Source: Pirellulaceae bacterium
Lineage (GTDB): Bacteria > Planctomycetota > Planctomycetia > Pirellulales > Pirellulaceae
Assembly: GCA_028280445.1 (NCBI GenBank)
Contig: JANQLU010000070.1
Coordinates: 1-64,000 of the forward strand
Direction: 5' to 3'
DNA: 64,000 bases
The notes beneath the pieces are model-generated. The model did no database searches. It was not told the DNA's origin and worked only from the letters and a program-made list of their open reading frames with translations. Each line of letters opens with the position of its first letter. Positions within the stretch are counted from its first letter, which is position 1. The position numbers and the translations under genes were made by a program. Shown here in pieces: positions 1 through 8,201 of this stretch.

Positions 1-86
1 ACAGGGGAAGAGCTTTTTTGTCACGACAAAATAGGTAAGAAAGGAAGAATCCCCTCCTGGTGGGACAGTATTTAACGTTCGTGACA

Positions 87-106
87 CTAGCGCCTTGCCG
101 CTTACA
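87..106. repeat. Single arm of hairpin repeat family C
   Basis: This short stretch matches the right arm of the family C inverted repeat (CTAGCGCCTTGCCGC) seen complete at 27901-27969 and 38030-38100. Here only one arm is visible, behind the 3' end of the minus-strand gene at 151. The rest of bases 1-150 shows no gene I can support. Confidence 0.6.
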
Positions 107-150
107 GGTCAGGCTGCGTCGTTATTTCGATAGCTCACTCTACCAGAATA

Positions 151-879
151 TCAACACTGTGGCGGAGGCCACGATGCGCCGTGAGGTTCGTGCTGCCACG
201 CTGTTGAACCGGTGCCGTCTGTCAATCGATATTTGTATCGAATGACGTTGCCACCCGCTCCATCTGCTCGGAACAACAATTCTCCGTTGGGGGGTGCACC
301 GAGACATTCCTGATCAACTTCGACAGACAATTGGATACCGCCAAAATCAATGTAAAACTCGGCCAGGCCCGATACTGGTCCCAACGCATTGTCGTAGCGA
401 ACTCGCAAAAATTGATCGCCACCTTGAATCAACACGCAATCATTGGCCGCTAATGTGTTAACCGGCGGTTCGGTGTCGTCGTAGTTTCCTCCCGGATCAC
501 TTTCGTATTCCGGGGGACGGTCGACCCCGCGGCCACCACCTGTATCGCCGACTCGGTCATCGTCAGAATGACAACATGGGGGAACCAATTGAGAGTCTAA
601 AACGACCGAACGAACGGGAGGCAGGTCAACGACCACCAATTTACCCTCGGTGGTTGGACAGAAACTTCCCAGTGGAATCGAAATGGGAAAAGGCGAATTT
701 GACGTCAGCGAAAATTTGATCGGAATTCGAACTGTTGAGTGTTGGTCAGGATAGTAATAGGCAACGAATGAACGTTGCGCTCCACTTATGACCTGGGCCG
801 TGAAACGCAAATACATTTCACCTGGTTTAATTTGGTCAAAAAAAACGTGATCGATTTTCACTTCAATGTCGCTAATCAT
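151..879 (-). CDS. Hypothetical protein downstream of kinase
   Basis: I do not recognise this 242-residue protein. It has no signal peptide or membrane segment. The N-terminal third looks beta-rich. The middle (about residues 110-145) is a low-complexity linker rich in Asp, Gly and Pro, and the C-terminal part is again beta-rich with a DGTGSTAW segment near the end. The ATG at 879 overlaps the stop codon of the upstream kinase gene (ATGATTAG), so the two are translationally coupled and probably work together. A TTG at 888 is an alternative start. It may be a substrate or partner of the kinase, but that is inference from coupling only. Confidence 0.7.
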   Translation of the reverse strand: MISDIEVKIDHVFFDQIKPGEMYLRFTAQVISGAQRSFVAYYYPDQHSTVRIPIKFSLTSNSPFPISIPLGSFCPTTEGKLVVVDLPPVRSVVLDSQLVPPCCHSDDDRVGDTGGGRGVDRPPEYESDPGGNYDDTEPPVNTLAANDCVLIQGGDQFLRVRYDNALGPVSGLAEFYIDFGGIQLSVEVDQECLGAPPNGELLFRADGAGGNVIRYKYRLTDGTGSTAWQHEPHGASWPPPQC

Positions 880-2668
880 GGTAGTCAAACTTCTTTCCGC
901 TGAATTTCAAATTTTGAAAAACACAAACGGTATCACACACAAAAAAACCAAACTGCCCTTTCGTATTCGCGTGCCAACCTCTTTCGTTACGAACAATGCC
1001 TTGATCGATGTCTGCCCCATTGATGTTGCCTCCCATCAGTCTTCCGTCTTTGACACGAAATCGGACTTTCAGAGGTTTTTTAGGTTCGACTTCACCGATT
1101 ACCGTCATTCCGGCACTGCTCGATTGAACATAAGCATGCTGCTTGTCGAATTTCGCGATGGTTCGTCTGACCTGGAATTTGGTCGAGTCGTTACCATCCA
1201 TCCCGATCAAAAATAGTTGAAGCCAGCCGTCTTTCAACCCAATAAAAAACCCAACGTCACCGTTTGTTGTCGAAAATTTTTCACGGCTGCTGCTGGCGAT
1301 CCAGCGGTGGTTGATTTCAAATTCCACCCAGTATTCGTCACTGACAGCATTTCCGACTCGGACCAGGGTATTGCGTGTGGCCGAAATCTGGAGTTCCGAT
1401 GGGGACAGGATTTTGAATTGGTGAGCGTCATCGTTGGTCAATACTGCCACTTGCCCTGCATTGTCGCGAGTGTTGTCCGGTTGGTTTTTGGTCGTTCCTT
1501 GAGGTGTGACCGATCCGCGCTTGGGTGAGTTGAAATACCAGATCGCTGCAGCGCCAATGCCGATCAACAGAACCACCGCAATTCCGATTTTCACCAGATT
1601 GCCAACCCCGCGCGATGAAGCCGATGACGAGGATGGTCCGATTCGATGAACGGAACTTTCGTCCGGTTCAAATCCATGATCCAAATCATTCAAAACCTGC
1701 GCGACAATTTTCGCCGACGGGATCCGTTGATTGACATCTTTGACCAGACACTTGGAAACCAATTGCACCAACGCTTCCGGGATGCCATCGATTTGTTGTT
1801 CCAGAGGTTTTAGCGGTCGTTCGAGAATCGCTTCGAACAAAGCCTCTTTGGACTCCGCAACAAACGGTTTCTTGCGGCACAGTAGTTCGTACAGAATCAC
1901 GCCGATCGACCAAATGTCGGTTCGGCCATCCAAATGGTGAGCGCGTCCTTCGATCTGTTCGGGTGACATGTAGGAAACCGTACCGGCAACCTGGTTACGG
2001 ACCAACGCTTGATTGGAGTCGTGAATGGCCAGCCCGAAATCACAAACGTACGGTTCGCCGTTTTGATCGATCAAAATGTTGGATGGCTTCAAATCGCGAT
2101 GAACGAAACCAGCTTTGTGAGCAAAATGGATGGCCTGGCAAACTTTTGACATCAATTCTCGAATTTCGTCAACGGTCGGATCGTGTTGGTTGGCATGTTC
2201 GGCAAGTGTCAAACCATCGATCCATTTCATGACCAGAAAGACATTTTGCGAATCGTCCCGGCCGGCTTCGAGAATGGGCACGATGTTATGGTGTTCCAAT
2301 TTGGCCATCGTTCGGGCTTCGTTGATAAAATCATCGGCCCGTTTGCCAGTCAGTTTTTCTTTTTTCGGAATTTTGATGGCCACGTAGCGATCGAGGATCG
2401 AATCATACCCTTTGTATACCGCCCCAAAGCCGCCGGTCGCGACGTGTCCGACGATTCGATATTTTCCAATTCGCAGCGGCGCCTCGACATTTTTGAGGCC
2501 AGGAGATTCTTGCTCACCAAATTCAGATGTGAGGGAATCGGAGAATTGTGATGCAGTTGGCCGCGTTTGGATCTGCAACGTTCCGCCACAATTCGGGCAC
2601 GACGGAGTCGGGTCATCGTCCAGGTTCACCGTTTTCTCGATGTCACAAGAGGCACATGAAAATCGCAT
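872..2668 (-). CDS. Ser/Thr protein kinase with N-terminal zinc ribbon and C-terminal sensor-like domain
   Basis: A 598-residue Hanks-type kinase, probably membrane-anchored. Residues 5-27 form a zinc ribbon with two CxxC pairs (CASC, CPNC). The kinase domain covers about 66-330, with the glycine loop at 78-84, Lys99 in VAIKIPKK, the catalytic HRDLKPSN at 190-197, DFG at 210-212 and SPEQ at 235-238. A Ser-rich linker leads to one membrane segment at about 360-378. The remaining 220 residues look like a beta-sandwich (a GFFIGL segment, and GQFGFF near the end), resembling concanavalin/DUF1080-type folds, by inference. ATG at 2668 is preferred over TTG at 2695 because it places the zinc ribbon at the N-terminus. 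All catalytic residues are present, so it should be active. The next gene overlaps its stop codon. Confidence 0.92.
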   Translation of the reverse strand: MRFSCASCDIEKTVNLDDDPTPSCPNCGGTLQIQTRPTASQFSDSLTSEFGEQESPGLKNVEAPLRIGKYRIVGHVATGGFGAVYKGYDSILDRYVAIKIPKKEKLTGKRADDFINEARTMAKLEHHNIVPILEAGRDDSQNVFLVMKWIDGLTLAEHANQHDPTVDEIRELMSKVCQAIHFAHKAGFVHRDLKPSNILIDQNGEPYVCDFGLAIHDSNQALVRNQVAGTVSYMSPEQIEGRAHHLDGRTDIWSIGVILYELLCRKKPFVAESKEALFEAILERPLKPLEQQIDGIPEALVQLVSKCLVKDVNQRIPSAKIVAQVLNDLDHGFEPDESSVHRIGPSSSSASSRGVGNLVKIGIAVVLLIGIGAAAIWYFNSPKRGSVTPQGTTKNQPDNTRDNAGQVAVLTNDDAHQFKILSPSELQISATRNTLVRVGNAVSDEYWVEFEINHRWIASSSREKFSTTNGDVGFFIGLKDGWLQLFLIGMDGNDSTKFQVRRTIAKFDKQHAYVQSSSAGMTVIGEVEPKKPLKVRFRVKDGRLMGGNINGADIDQGIVRNERGWHANTKGQFGFFVCDTVCVFQNLKFSGKKFDYHD

Positions 2669-2826
2669 GAACGGTGGGCTCCAGAATTGAGGCAAGCGCG
2701 GGCACGCTCGAATATCCTAACGTGTTATTGTCCACTGCGGCATGCATTATTCAATGGAACGGTTGGGGAATATCGGATTTTTATCGTACCCCAGTCGTTC
2801 CCAGTACGATTCGTTGCAACATGGAG

Positions 2827-3744
2827 CTAGTTGTCGATGGTTTGATGAACTGTTTGCTGGTCGGTGTGATCGACATTGTCACGCCGGGTGTTGTTTACTT
2901 CACTTCTTTTTTTCCACGCTTCCCCAGTTGGCTTTTTATTACCAGGATTATTTTGGCTCCAGTCATTGTCGGCACTTTTGGATCGCGTCGCTTTGAGCAC
3001 GCTGCGATTGAGCCAGACCAAGGCTAACAGGCAAGCTGCACCAAAACAGGACATGACGAACAACGCGAATTGTGAATAACCCGCAAACGTATCAGAGATT
3101 TTCGTGGCTGATTCCCATTGTTGTACGGATTCGATTTTCGGAACAAACAGCAAACTCAGGTAAATCGCCAAAGTCACGGTAAACCAGCCGAACATGCGTT
3201 TCGCATTTTTGGCCACCCACATCGATTGAAAATGTTCCACGTATTGACTGATGCCGTCCAAGTATCTGATGATCCAGTAAAACCCAATGGACAAACAAAT
3301 ATTTCCGCTGATAAACAACGCGACAAACTCCGAACTGGTTTCCGACAGTGGCGCAAACCGGGCAAGATTGGTAGTGAACTCGCGGAGGCTCGAGTTGATA
3401 AAATGTCCCGACGTCGCAAAGCTCGCCGAATGAACGATCAATGCGATCGCACCGGCGATGAAGACGATACTGAAAAACGCGTACTTTCTGGCCCTCGAAT
3501 TTTTTGGTGCAAACAAACCGAGAAAAATTCCGGTAAACAAAACTGCCGTTGCTACCGCCATGATGATCCAACTGGGGGTGACCAATTCGCGATCTGCAAA
3601 CCATGGAATATTGGTTTTGAGAATTGGTTCGAGGAGCAGTGTCGCAATGGCTGCGACTACAAGAAAAATCGCCAGTTGCAGCAAACGTAATCCTGCACGA
3701 GTCAATGCGATGCGTTCGCGCGATGATGTTTTTCGCCTAGCCAT
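2827..3744 (-). CDS. Six-helix integral membrane protein of unknown function
   Basis: A 305-residue protein with a basic N-terminus (ARRKTSSRER) and six predicted membrane segments at about 20-38, 58-79, 90-107, 140-160, 185-202 and 222-246. It ends in a charged cytoplasmic tail rich in Lys, Asn and Asp with a HTDQQTVHQT segment. No family was recognised and no catalytic motif is evident. It lies between the kinase gene and pyrF on the same strand, with gaps of 158 and 245 bp, so it is probably transcribed alone. Confidence 0.8.
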   Translation of the reverse strand: MARRKTSSRERIALTRAGLRLLQLAIFLVVAAIATLLLEPILKTNIPWFADRELVTPSWIIMAVATAVLFTGIFLGLFAPKNSRARKYAFFSIVFIAGAIALIVHSASFATSGHFINSSLREFTTNLARFAPLSETSSEFVALFISGNICLSIGFYWIIRYLDGISQYVEHFQSMWVAKNAKRMFGWFTVTLAIYLSLLFVPKIESVQQWESATKISDTFAGYSQFALFVMSCFGAACLLALVWLNRSVLKATRSKSADNDWSQNNPGNKKPTGEAWKKRSEVNNTRRDNVDHTDQQTVHQTIDN

Positions 3745-3989
3745 GTTTTGGTTGATCCACCCCTAAACTTCCAACCAACCTGACGCCAGTTCCTCAGACT
3801 AAGCAAGTTTCAAAGTTTCGCAAGAGTCTAAGTCGCTGATCGCCGCAAGTTTTTGATGATATCAGCGCTAAAATGCGGTTGCCGCGAACATATCTCGCGA
3901 TCGAGCGATATCACAACAGATTTTTTGCTTGCTCGCGGCTTGCCAGCTGCCAGCAGATACGGGCGTAAAAAATAACAAGTCATTGCAGG

Positions 3990-4901
3990 CTATGACTGCG
4001 CCGCGCCAATCGCTTCTCGAAGTGCGGCGATCGACTCAACCGTTGCCCGCTGGACGGCATCTCGCCAATCTCGGCAATCAGACCATTTTTCGTTTTCATA
4101 GGCAAAGATGATTCCGCGAGAACTATTGATGACCGCTCCATTGCCAGCGGAATCGAAACCACCAACAACATCTTGGGCCGTACCTCCCTGAGCGCCGAAC
4201 CCAGGAATCAAAATTGGAGCATTTTTCATGCGTTGTCTGAGTTTTACCAACTGCTCCGGATACGTTGCACCGACGACGGCACCCACAGCACCGTAACCTT
4301 GTCCCGAGCAACTGGTTTCTGCCAGTTTTTGTACTTCGTCCGCGACTGTTTCGAACAATGTGTTATTTTCGACCGGCACATCCTGGAATTTCCCACTTCC
4401 GGGATTGGATGTTTTGACCAAAACAAAAACTCCGCGGCCATGTTCGAGTGCGACGTTGACAAATGGTTCCAAAGTGTCGACGCCCATAAAAGGATTGACG
4501 GTCAGTGCGTCGCAGCAAATCCCATCAATATTCGGATTCAAATATGCGTTGGCGTAAGCTTCGGCCGTTGAACCAATGTCGCCCCGTTTTGCATCGCCAA
4601 TCACGATGATTTTGCGGTCCGTTGCATAGCGAACGACATTTTTCAAGGCGTTCATTCCAGCCGGCCCCAGTTGTTCAAAAAAGGCGAATTGCGGCTTGAC
4701 CACAGCGACCAGGTCCGCGACGACATCAATGATTTCGACACAGAATTTTTCATATGCAGCCGCTGCTTGTTCACTGTTTTGGGCTTCAACGCCTTGAGTC
4801 AATTCTGGAGGCAATCGTTCAAATCGCGGGTCCAGTCCAACCATCAACGGTGTTTGTTTTAACTGAATCGCCGCCGTCAGCCGTTGCCCGAATGGAATCA
4901 T
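3990..4901 (-). CDS. pyrF: Orotidine 5'-phosphate decarboxylase (type 2)
   Basis: This enzyme converts orotidine monophosphate to UMP, the last step of de novo pyrimidine synthesis, in the cytoplasm. The 303-residue length fits the longer type 2 (mycobacterial-like) group. Recognisable parts are GLDPRFERLP at 22-31, KPQFAFFEQLGP at 69-80 and the active-site block IGDAKRGDIGSTAEAYA at 101-117, containing the Asp-x-Lys-x-x-x-Asp set (D103, K105, D108). The C-terminal PGFGAQGG phosphate loop and SSRGI are also present. The ATG at 4901 faces the DUF2237 gene across a gap of about 100 bp, so the two are divergent. Confidence 0.96.
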   Translation of the reverse strand: MIPFGQRLTAAIQLKQTPLMVGLDPRFERLPPELTQGVEAQNSEQAAAAYEKFCVEIIDVVADLVAVVKPQFAFFEQLGPAGMNALKNVVRYATDRKIIVIGDAKRGDIGSTAEAYANAYLNPNIDGICCDALTVNPFMGVDTLEPFVNVALEHGRGVFVLVKTSNPGSGKFQDVPVENNTLFETVADEVQKLAETSCSGQGYGAVGAVVGATYPEQLVKLRQRMKNAPILIPGFGAQGGTAQDVVGGFDSAGNGAVINSSRGIIFAYENEKWSDCRDWRDAVQRATVESIAALREAIGAAQS

Positions 4902-5003
4902 GATTTCAGACCCGTTGTGAAAAACTCAATTTCGAATTCTCATTGTAGAAACCCATCGCAACAATTTAACCACCCGTTGACACGCGTAGAGATGGTGAGG
5001 GAC

Positions 5004-5378
5004 ATGGCGCAAAAGGCAAAAAATGTTTTGGGGACGGAGTTGCAGACTTGTTCGACCGACCCCATGACCGGTTATTTTCGTGACGGCTGCTGCAACACGG
5101 GCGGTTCCGATTATGGAGTCCACGTCGTGTGCGCACACATGACCGACGAATTCCTTGCATTTTCGAAACAGGCCGGTAACGATCTCAGCACACCGATTCC
5201 AGCCTACCAATTTCCCGGCCTGCGCGACGGCGACCGGTGGTGTTTGTGTGTTCAACGTTGGAAAGAAGCTTTGCAAGCCGGTGTCGCACCGAAAGTCGAT
5301 CTCCAGGCAACACACATGTCCGCACTGGAATTCGTGGACTTGGAAGATTTACAGGCCCACGCGATCGATGAATCGTGA
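5004..5378 (+). CDS. DUF2237 family protein
   Basis: A 124-residue soluble protein of the DUF2237 family. Hallmarks are the KNVLGTELQTCSTDPMTGY opening, RDGCCNTG, VHVVCAHMTDEFLAFSK, GNDLSTP and GDRWCLC with WKEAL, which together cover nearly the whole protein. The family is widespread but its biochemical role is not established. Several conserved Cys residues suggest metal binding, by inference. The ATG at 5004 is chosen because GGTGAGGG precedes it and because the family domain starts right after it. The reading frame is open back to 4884, but that would overlap pyrF. Confidence 0.92.
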   Translation: MAQKAKNVLGTELQTCSTDPMTGYFRDGCCNTGGSDYGVHVVCAHMTDEFLAFSKQAGNDLSTPIPAYQFPGLRDGDRWCLCVQRWKEALQAGVAPKVDLQATHMSALEFVDLEDLQAHAIDES

Positions 5379-5406
5379 CGGTATTATTCTAGCATCGTTG
5401 CAACTG

Positions 5407-5477
5407 ATACAAGCACGACGCGCCAGCGAGTGATTCGACCGCGCAAAACCACTCGCTGGCGCGTCGCGCTCGTAAAA
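5407..5477. repeat. Hairpin repeat family F (full copy)
   Basis: An inverted repeat with arms GCGCCAGCGAGTG and CACTCGCTGGCGC around a GATTCGACCGCGCAAAAC centre. A second copy at 15091-15160 aligns over the whole length, and a partial reversed copy lies at 27063-27104. It sits 28 bp behind the DUF2237 stop codon and directly before a family A pair. Confidence 0.85.
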
Positions 5478-5479
5478 TC

Positions 5480-5535
5480 GTAGGGCCGGTTCTCACCGGC
5501 CAATCCAACAAACGACCGGTGGGAACCGGCCCCTA
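5480..5535. repeat. Hairpin repeat family A (paired arms)
   Basis: Two inverted copies of the family A hairpin. Each arm can fold alone (in the best copies GGCCGGT-TCCC-ACCGGCC), and the two arms also pair with each other through GTAGGGCCGGTT and AACCGGCCCCTAC. The same element recurs at 17424, 17630, 23305, 32470, 48274 and 60326. Confidence 0.88.
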
Positions 5536-5720
5536 CATATGATTTTGCCAATTCGTTAGCTCGACTGAAGTTACCGTTTCTTATACACATCCTCTTTCGA
5601 TTGCATTTTCCCGTGAATTGAACACCGCGGCAAAAACATATTTCTGGACAATAGCGATATTCAATCGCGTGAAAATGGTCTAAAATACCGAACATACATT
5701 TACGAAAGTGGGTCTTTGTT

Positions 5721-5760
5721 TGTTGGTAAACGATCGCATTGCGAGATTGGTTTACAAACA
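5721..5760. promoter_or_regulatory. Nested palindrome just upstream of tRNA-Pro
   Basis: The arms TGTTGGTAAAC (5721-5731) and GTTTACAAACA (5750-5760) pair at 10 of 11 positions. Between them TCGCA-T-TGCGA forms an inner hairpin. The structure ends 13 nt before the tRNA, so it must overlap the core promoter or the start of the primary transcript. It could be an operator or a leader hairpin, and neither is proven. Confidence 0.5.
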
Positions 5761-5773
5761 GCAACAAAACACA

Positions 5774-5848
5774 CGGGCTGTGGCGCAGTCTGGCTAGCGC
5801 GTTTGACTGGGGGTCAAAAGGTCGCAGGTTCGAATCCTGTCAGCCCGA
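5774..5848 (+). tRNA. tRNA-Pro (anticodon GGG)
   Basis: A 75-nt cloverleaf. The acceptor stem CGGGCTG pairs with CAGCCCG, followed by discriminator A. The D-arm contains GGCTAGC. The anticodon stem TTTGA/TCAAA carries the loop CTGGGGG with anticodon GGG. The T-arm contains GGTTCGAATCC. The 3' CCA is not encoded. It reads Pro codons CCC and CCU. Confidence 0.96.
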
Positions 5849-6171
5849 CTCTGAATTTCTTCGATTTTCCGAGAAGTTAACATTTTTTGTACCGCCCGAT
5901 GTTAGGGCGTGCGGCAAAACCTCATTAGCAAATTGAGCAGTATTGCCCGAGTTGCTCAATCGAAAGTGGATTTCGGATCGCGAAAAAGTCCGATCAAAAA
6001 GTCAAAACTCCCTGCTGTATAAGATAAGTCTTTGGCATTCATGCGGTGAACTAACGGGTTGGCAATCGGAAAGTGATCAAATTTTTAGTTTCCATGAAAA
6101 AATGGAGTACTTTTGGATTTCCCCCATTTGAGTTGATTGCAATCCGCAAAGTCTGAGTTACCATCTCAGAC
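5849..6171. other. Intergenic stretch after tRNA-Pro
   Basis: These 323 bases hold no gene I can support. A weak hairpin (CCGC around CCGATGTTAGGGCGT) near 5893-5913 lacks a T-run. No direct repeat of the tRNA 3' end was found here or up to 9130, so there is no sign of an attachment site. Confidence 0.5.
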
Positions 6172-6477
6172 GTGAGAAAGCTAGCAAATGGGGGCATCGT
6201 GAGTTTGCAGCGATTTTTTTGCGTCAAAACTGCTTGTTTGCTGCAGTTGGTTGTTATCTGTCTGATGAGTTGCTCGACAGTTGTCGGCCAGTATTTTCCG
6301 CCGTTGAACGATATCACGACGGGAGTGAATCATATCTCGTCCTCGAACTCTGGCGGGACGGTTTTTACAGGGATCAATATAAACCAGTTGGTTGCGGCGA
6401 TTCCAGAGCCGAATTCTCTAGGTGTAGGGTTGATGCTGTTGGCGGGTGTTCTGTATCGACGGAAAAGTTTGCCGTAG
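6172..6477 (+). CDS. Very small PEP-CTERM sorted exported protein
   Basis: A protein of 101 residues at most. A hydrophobic signal peptide (KTACLLQLVVICLMSCSTVVG) leads to a mature part of only about 45 residues. The C-terminus is a classical PEP-CTERM signal: IPEPNSLG, a hydrophobic stretch, then YRRK. In known PEP-CTERM systems the signal is recognised by an exosortase and the protein is delivered to the cell surface. No exosortase gene lies in this window. GTG at 6172 and GTG at 6199 are both possible starts, the latter preceded by ATGGGGGC. The middle contains NDITTGVNHISSSNSGGTVF, with no known domain. It could be a decayed remnant of a longer gene, but the signal peptide and sorting signal are in one uninterrupted frame. 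Confidence 0.68.
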   Translation: MRKLANGGIVSLQRFFCVKTACLLQLVVICLMSCSTVVGQYFPPLNDITTGVNHISSSNSGGTVFTGININQLVAAIPEPNSLGVGLMLLAGVLYRRKSLP

Positions 6478-6698
6478 AGAAAACGTGCATTCGTTTGTTA
6501 TTGCTCGGGATCGTATGCGTTGAGTCCGATATCTCGGCAAAACCTGCATGCCTCGAAATCGCCATTTTCATCAATGCGATATTCAAGTATGCGGTTGAAT
6601 TCATCTCTGCTCGAAACTACGCAGGTCCAAACACTAACGGTTTTGCTAATGGAGTTCCCTCCCATCTACAAAGACACCGACCTCGACTTCGGTGCATC

Positions 6699-7256
6699 TC
6701 ATTGTTGTTCGTCATTCAGGCGATCGGTGAGTGTCCTGATTCCATCATCCAGAATCTGGTTGATTTCTTCGTCCAGTTTTTCGTTGACTCCGGTTAGGCC
6801 ATCGCAGACTTTTTTGGCCCATTCGAAATAATCGATCTGTCTCGAAATTGTCCAATCCTTCGGTGGATCGACCAGAATTGATTTTAGGTTGCAAGCTTTG
6901 TCCGCGAGTTTGATTTGTTTTGCGCCTGGGCTCTTTTGGGACGCATTCTCGATCTGTAGCCTTTTTCTTTCCGATTTTTCTAAGGATTTGTCATCCGTAC
7001 ACTCCAAGACTAGTCCAAGAACGGAATCTCCAAAGCATTCTCGTATTTCCGCTGCAGTTGTATTTGTGTCCTCGATCGTATCGTGGAGTATCGCTGCTAC
7101 CAAGATTTCCACATCGTCTACACCGCCAACTCGACTCAGGTATTCAGCAACCTCCACAGGGTGATTGATGTAAGGGGTGGCGTTGCTGTTTTTGCGACGT
7201 TGATCTTCGTGCTTCGTGCAAGCAAACAGGACAGATTGGAGAAGTTGATTAGGCAT
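6699..7256 (-). CDS. MESH1-like HD-domain (p)ppGpp hydrolase
   Basis: A 185-residue single-domain HD protein. The conserved pieces are KHEDQRRKN, PYINHPVEVAEYL, the metal-binding HD in VAAILHDTIEDT, and KLADKACNL. This is the order seen in SpoT hydrolase domains and in small MESH1-type (p)ppGpp hydrolases of about 180 residues. No synthetase or TGS/ACT domain is present, so by inference it only degrades ppGpp-like nucleotides. ATG at 7256 (MPNQLLQSVLFACTKHEDQ) is preferred over TTG at 7283. The neighbours downstream on the same strand are unknown proteins, and the group looks like accessory DNA next to the tRNA. Confidence 0.85.
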   Translation of the reverse strand: MPNQLLQSVLFACTKHEDQRRKNSNATPYINHPVEVAEYLSRVGGVDDVEILVAAILHDTIEDTNTTAAEIRECFGDSVLGLVLECTDDKSLEKSERKRLQIENASQKSPGAKQIKLADKACNLKSILVDPPKDWTISRQIDYFEWAKKVCDGLTGVNEKLDEEINQILDDGIRTLTDRLNDEQQ

Positions 7257-7368
7257 GTTTTTTTGCAAGCCGAATAACGTCAACGATCACCGAGCCGCCG
7301 GAGTGATCTATACTTCCAAAACACGCGTTTCGGCGGCTTCACGTGCAACATATTGTAATTCGATTCTA

Positions 7369-8055
7369 TCAGCGTGCAGGCCAGAACTGAGATTTGCAAT
7401 GAATCTCAACTGAGTCTTCGATCTCATCAAGAAACCGATGTAGGTTATCTTTGTTTTCCTCCGCGAGCAATGTTCGCAGGTCTGGGTTGATAAACATGTA
7501 ACAGATTTTGCGCGCGTCGGATGCCCACGGATGATTTCCGATTTGTGTAACTGCCTTTTTGTATCGTTTTCGAAGAACGCGTTTAAGCCTGGTTGGTAGT
7601 CCAGGTTCCTCCGTTTGCACCAAACCGCGTCGCTGAATTTCCAAGTCGGATTTTTGAATCGTTTTCACCTCTAACAGACATTTTGAGGTCGAGTTTGTCG
7701 CCTCGATGTCGGGCAGTTCAATCTGTTGTTCTTGGATCAGTTTTGCACTGGAAAAGCCAAGAAAAATCGCATATTTGTACCCGCGAATCTCATTGACGCA
7801 TTCAACCAGTTGTGTCCATCCCCTCGCGGAACTGGTTGGAGAAGAAACCGTGCCGGATGCCCTACGTAGGAAATTTGTTCGTGACTGGGGATCCAGAATT
7901 GCGATCAAAGAATCCCATTCTTCGAATTGGATTTCGGCACCAGGTGGTAATTCTGGCGAATCGTAAATTCTAAAGTAATTATTGGGATCTTCCGTCTCGC
8001 TAGCATGCCAAAGGTCAGCAAGGTTCGGGAATCGCTGAATCAGAGTGGTGTGCAT
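7369..8055 (-). CDS. Hypothetical protein with a possible PD-(D/E)XK nuclease core
   Basis: A 228-residue soluble protein that I do not recognise. A segment near residues 113-135 reads LPDIEA, then CLLEVKTIQKSD. An Asp followed after a short beta-strand by E-x-K is the pattern of PD-(D/E)XK nucleases, which supports but does not prove such a fold. The region after it is basic (TRLKRVLRKRYKKAV), as expected for a nucleic-acid binding surface. The C-terminal part has ARKICYMFINPDLRTLLAEEN. It is about 110 bp from the MESH1-like gene and 146 bp from the 8202 gene, all on the minus strand. Confidence 0.65.
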   Translation of the reverse strand: MHTTLIQRFPNLADLWHASETEDPNNYFRIYDSPELPPGAEIQFEEWDSLIAILDPQSRTNFLRRASGTVSSPTSSARGWTQLVECVNEIRGYKYAIFLGFSSAKLIQEQQIELPDIEATNSTSKCLLEVKTIQKSDLEIQRRGLVQTEEPGLPTRLKRVLRKRYKKAVTQIGNHPWASDARKICYMFINPDLRTLLAEENKDNLHRFLDEIEDSVEIHCKSQFWPAR

Positions 8056-8201
8056 TTCAACATGACCAACGAGTAAGAGAAAGGTTCAGGCGACGCGAAT
8101 CACGATTACGATAAAACGGGCAGCTGCGGGTTGAGAATTTTCTTCAAAAAACGAGCAGTCAGTGGCTTAGCGTTTATCGCTTTTTTATCCCACGACTGCG
8201 G

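Noticed and set aside
5893-5913. Hairpin behind tRNA-Pro as terminator
   Set aside because: The stem is short with poor pairing, and no T-run follows.
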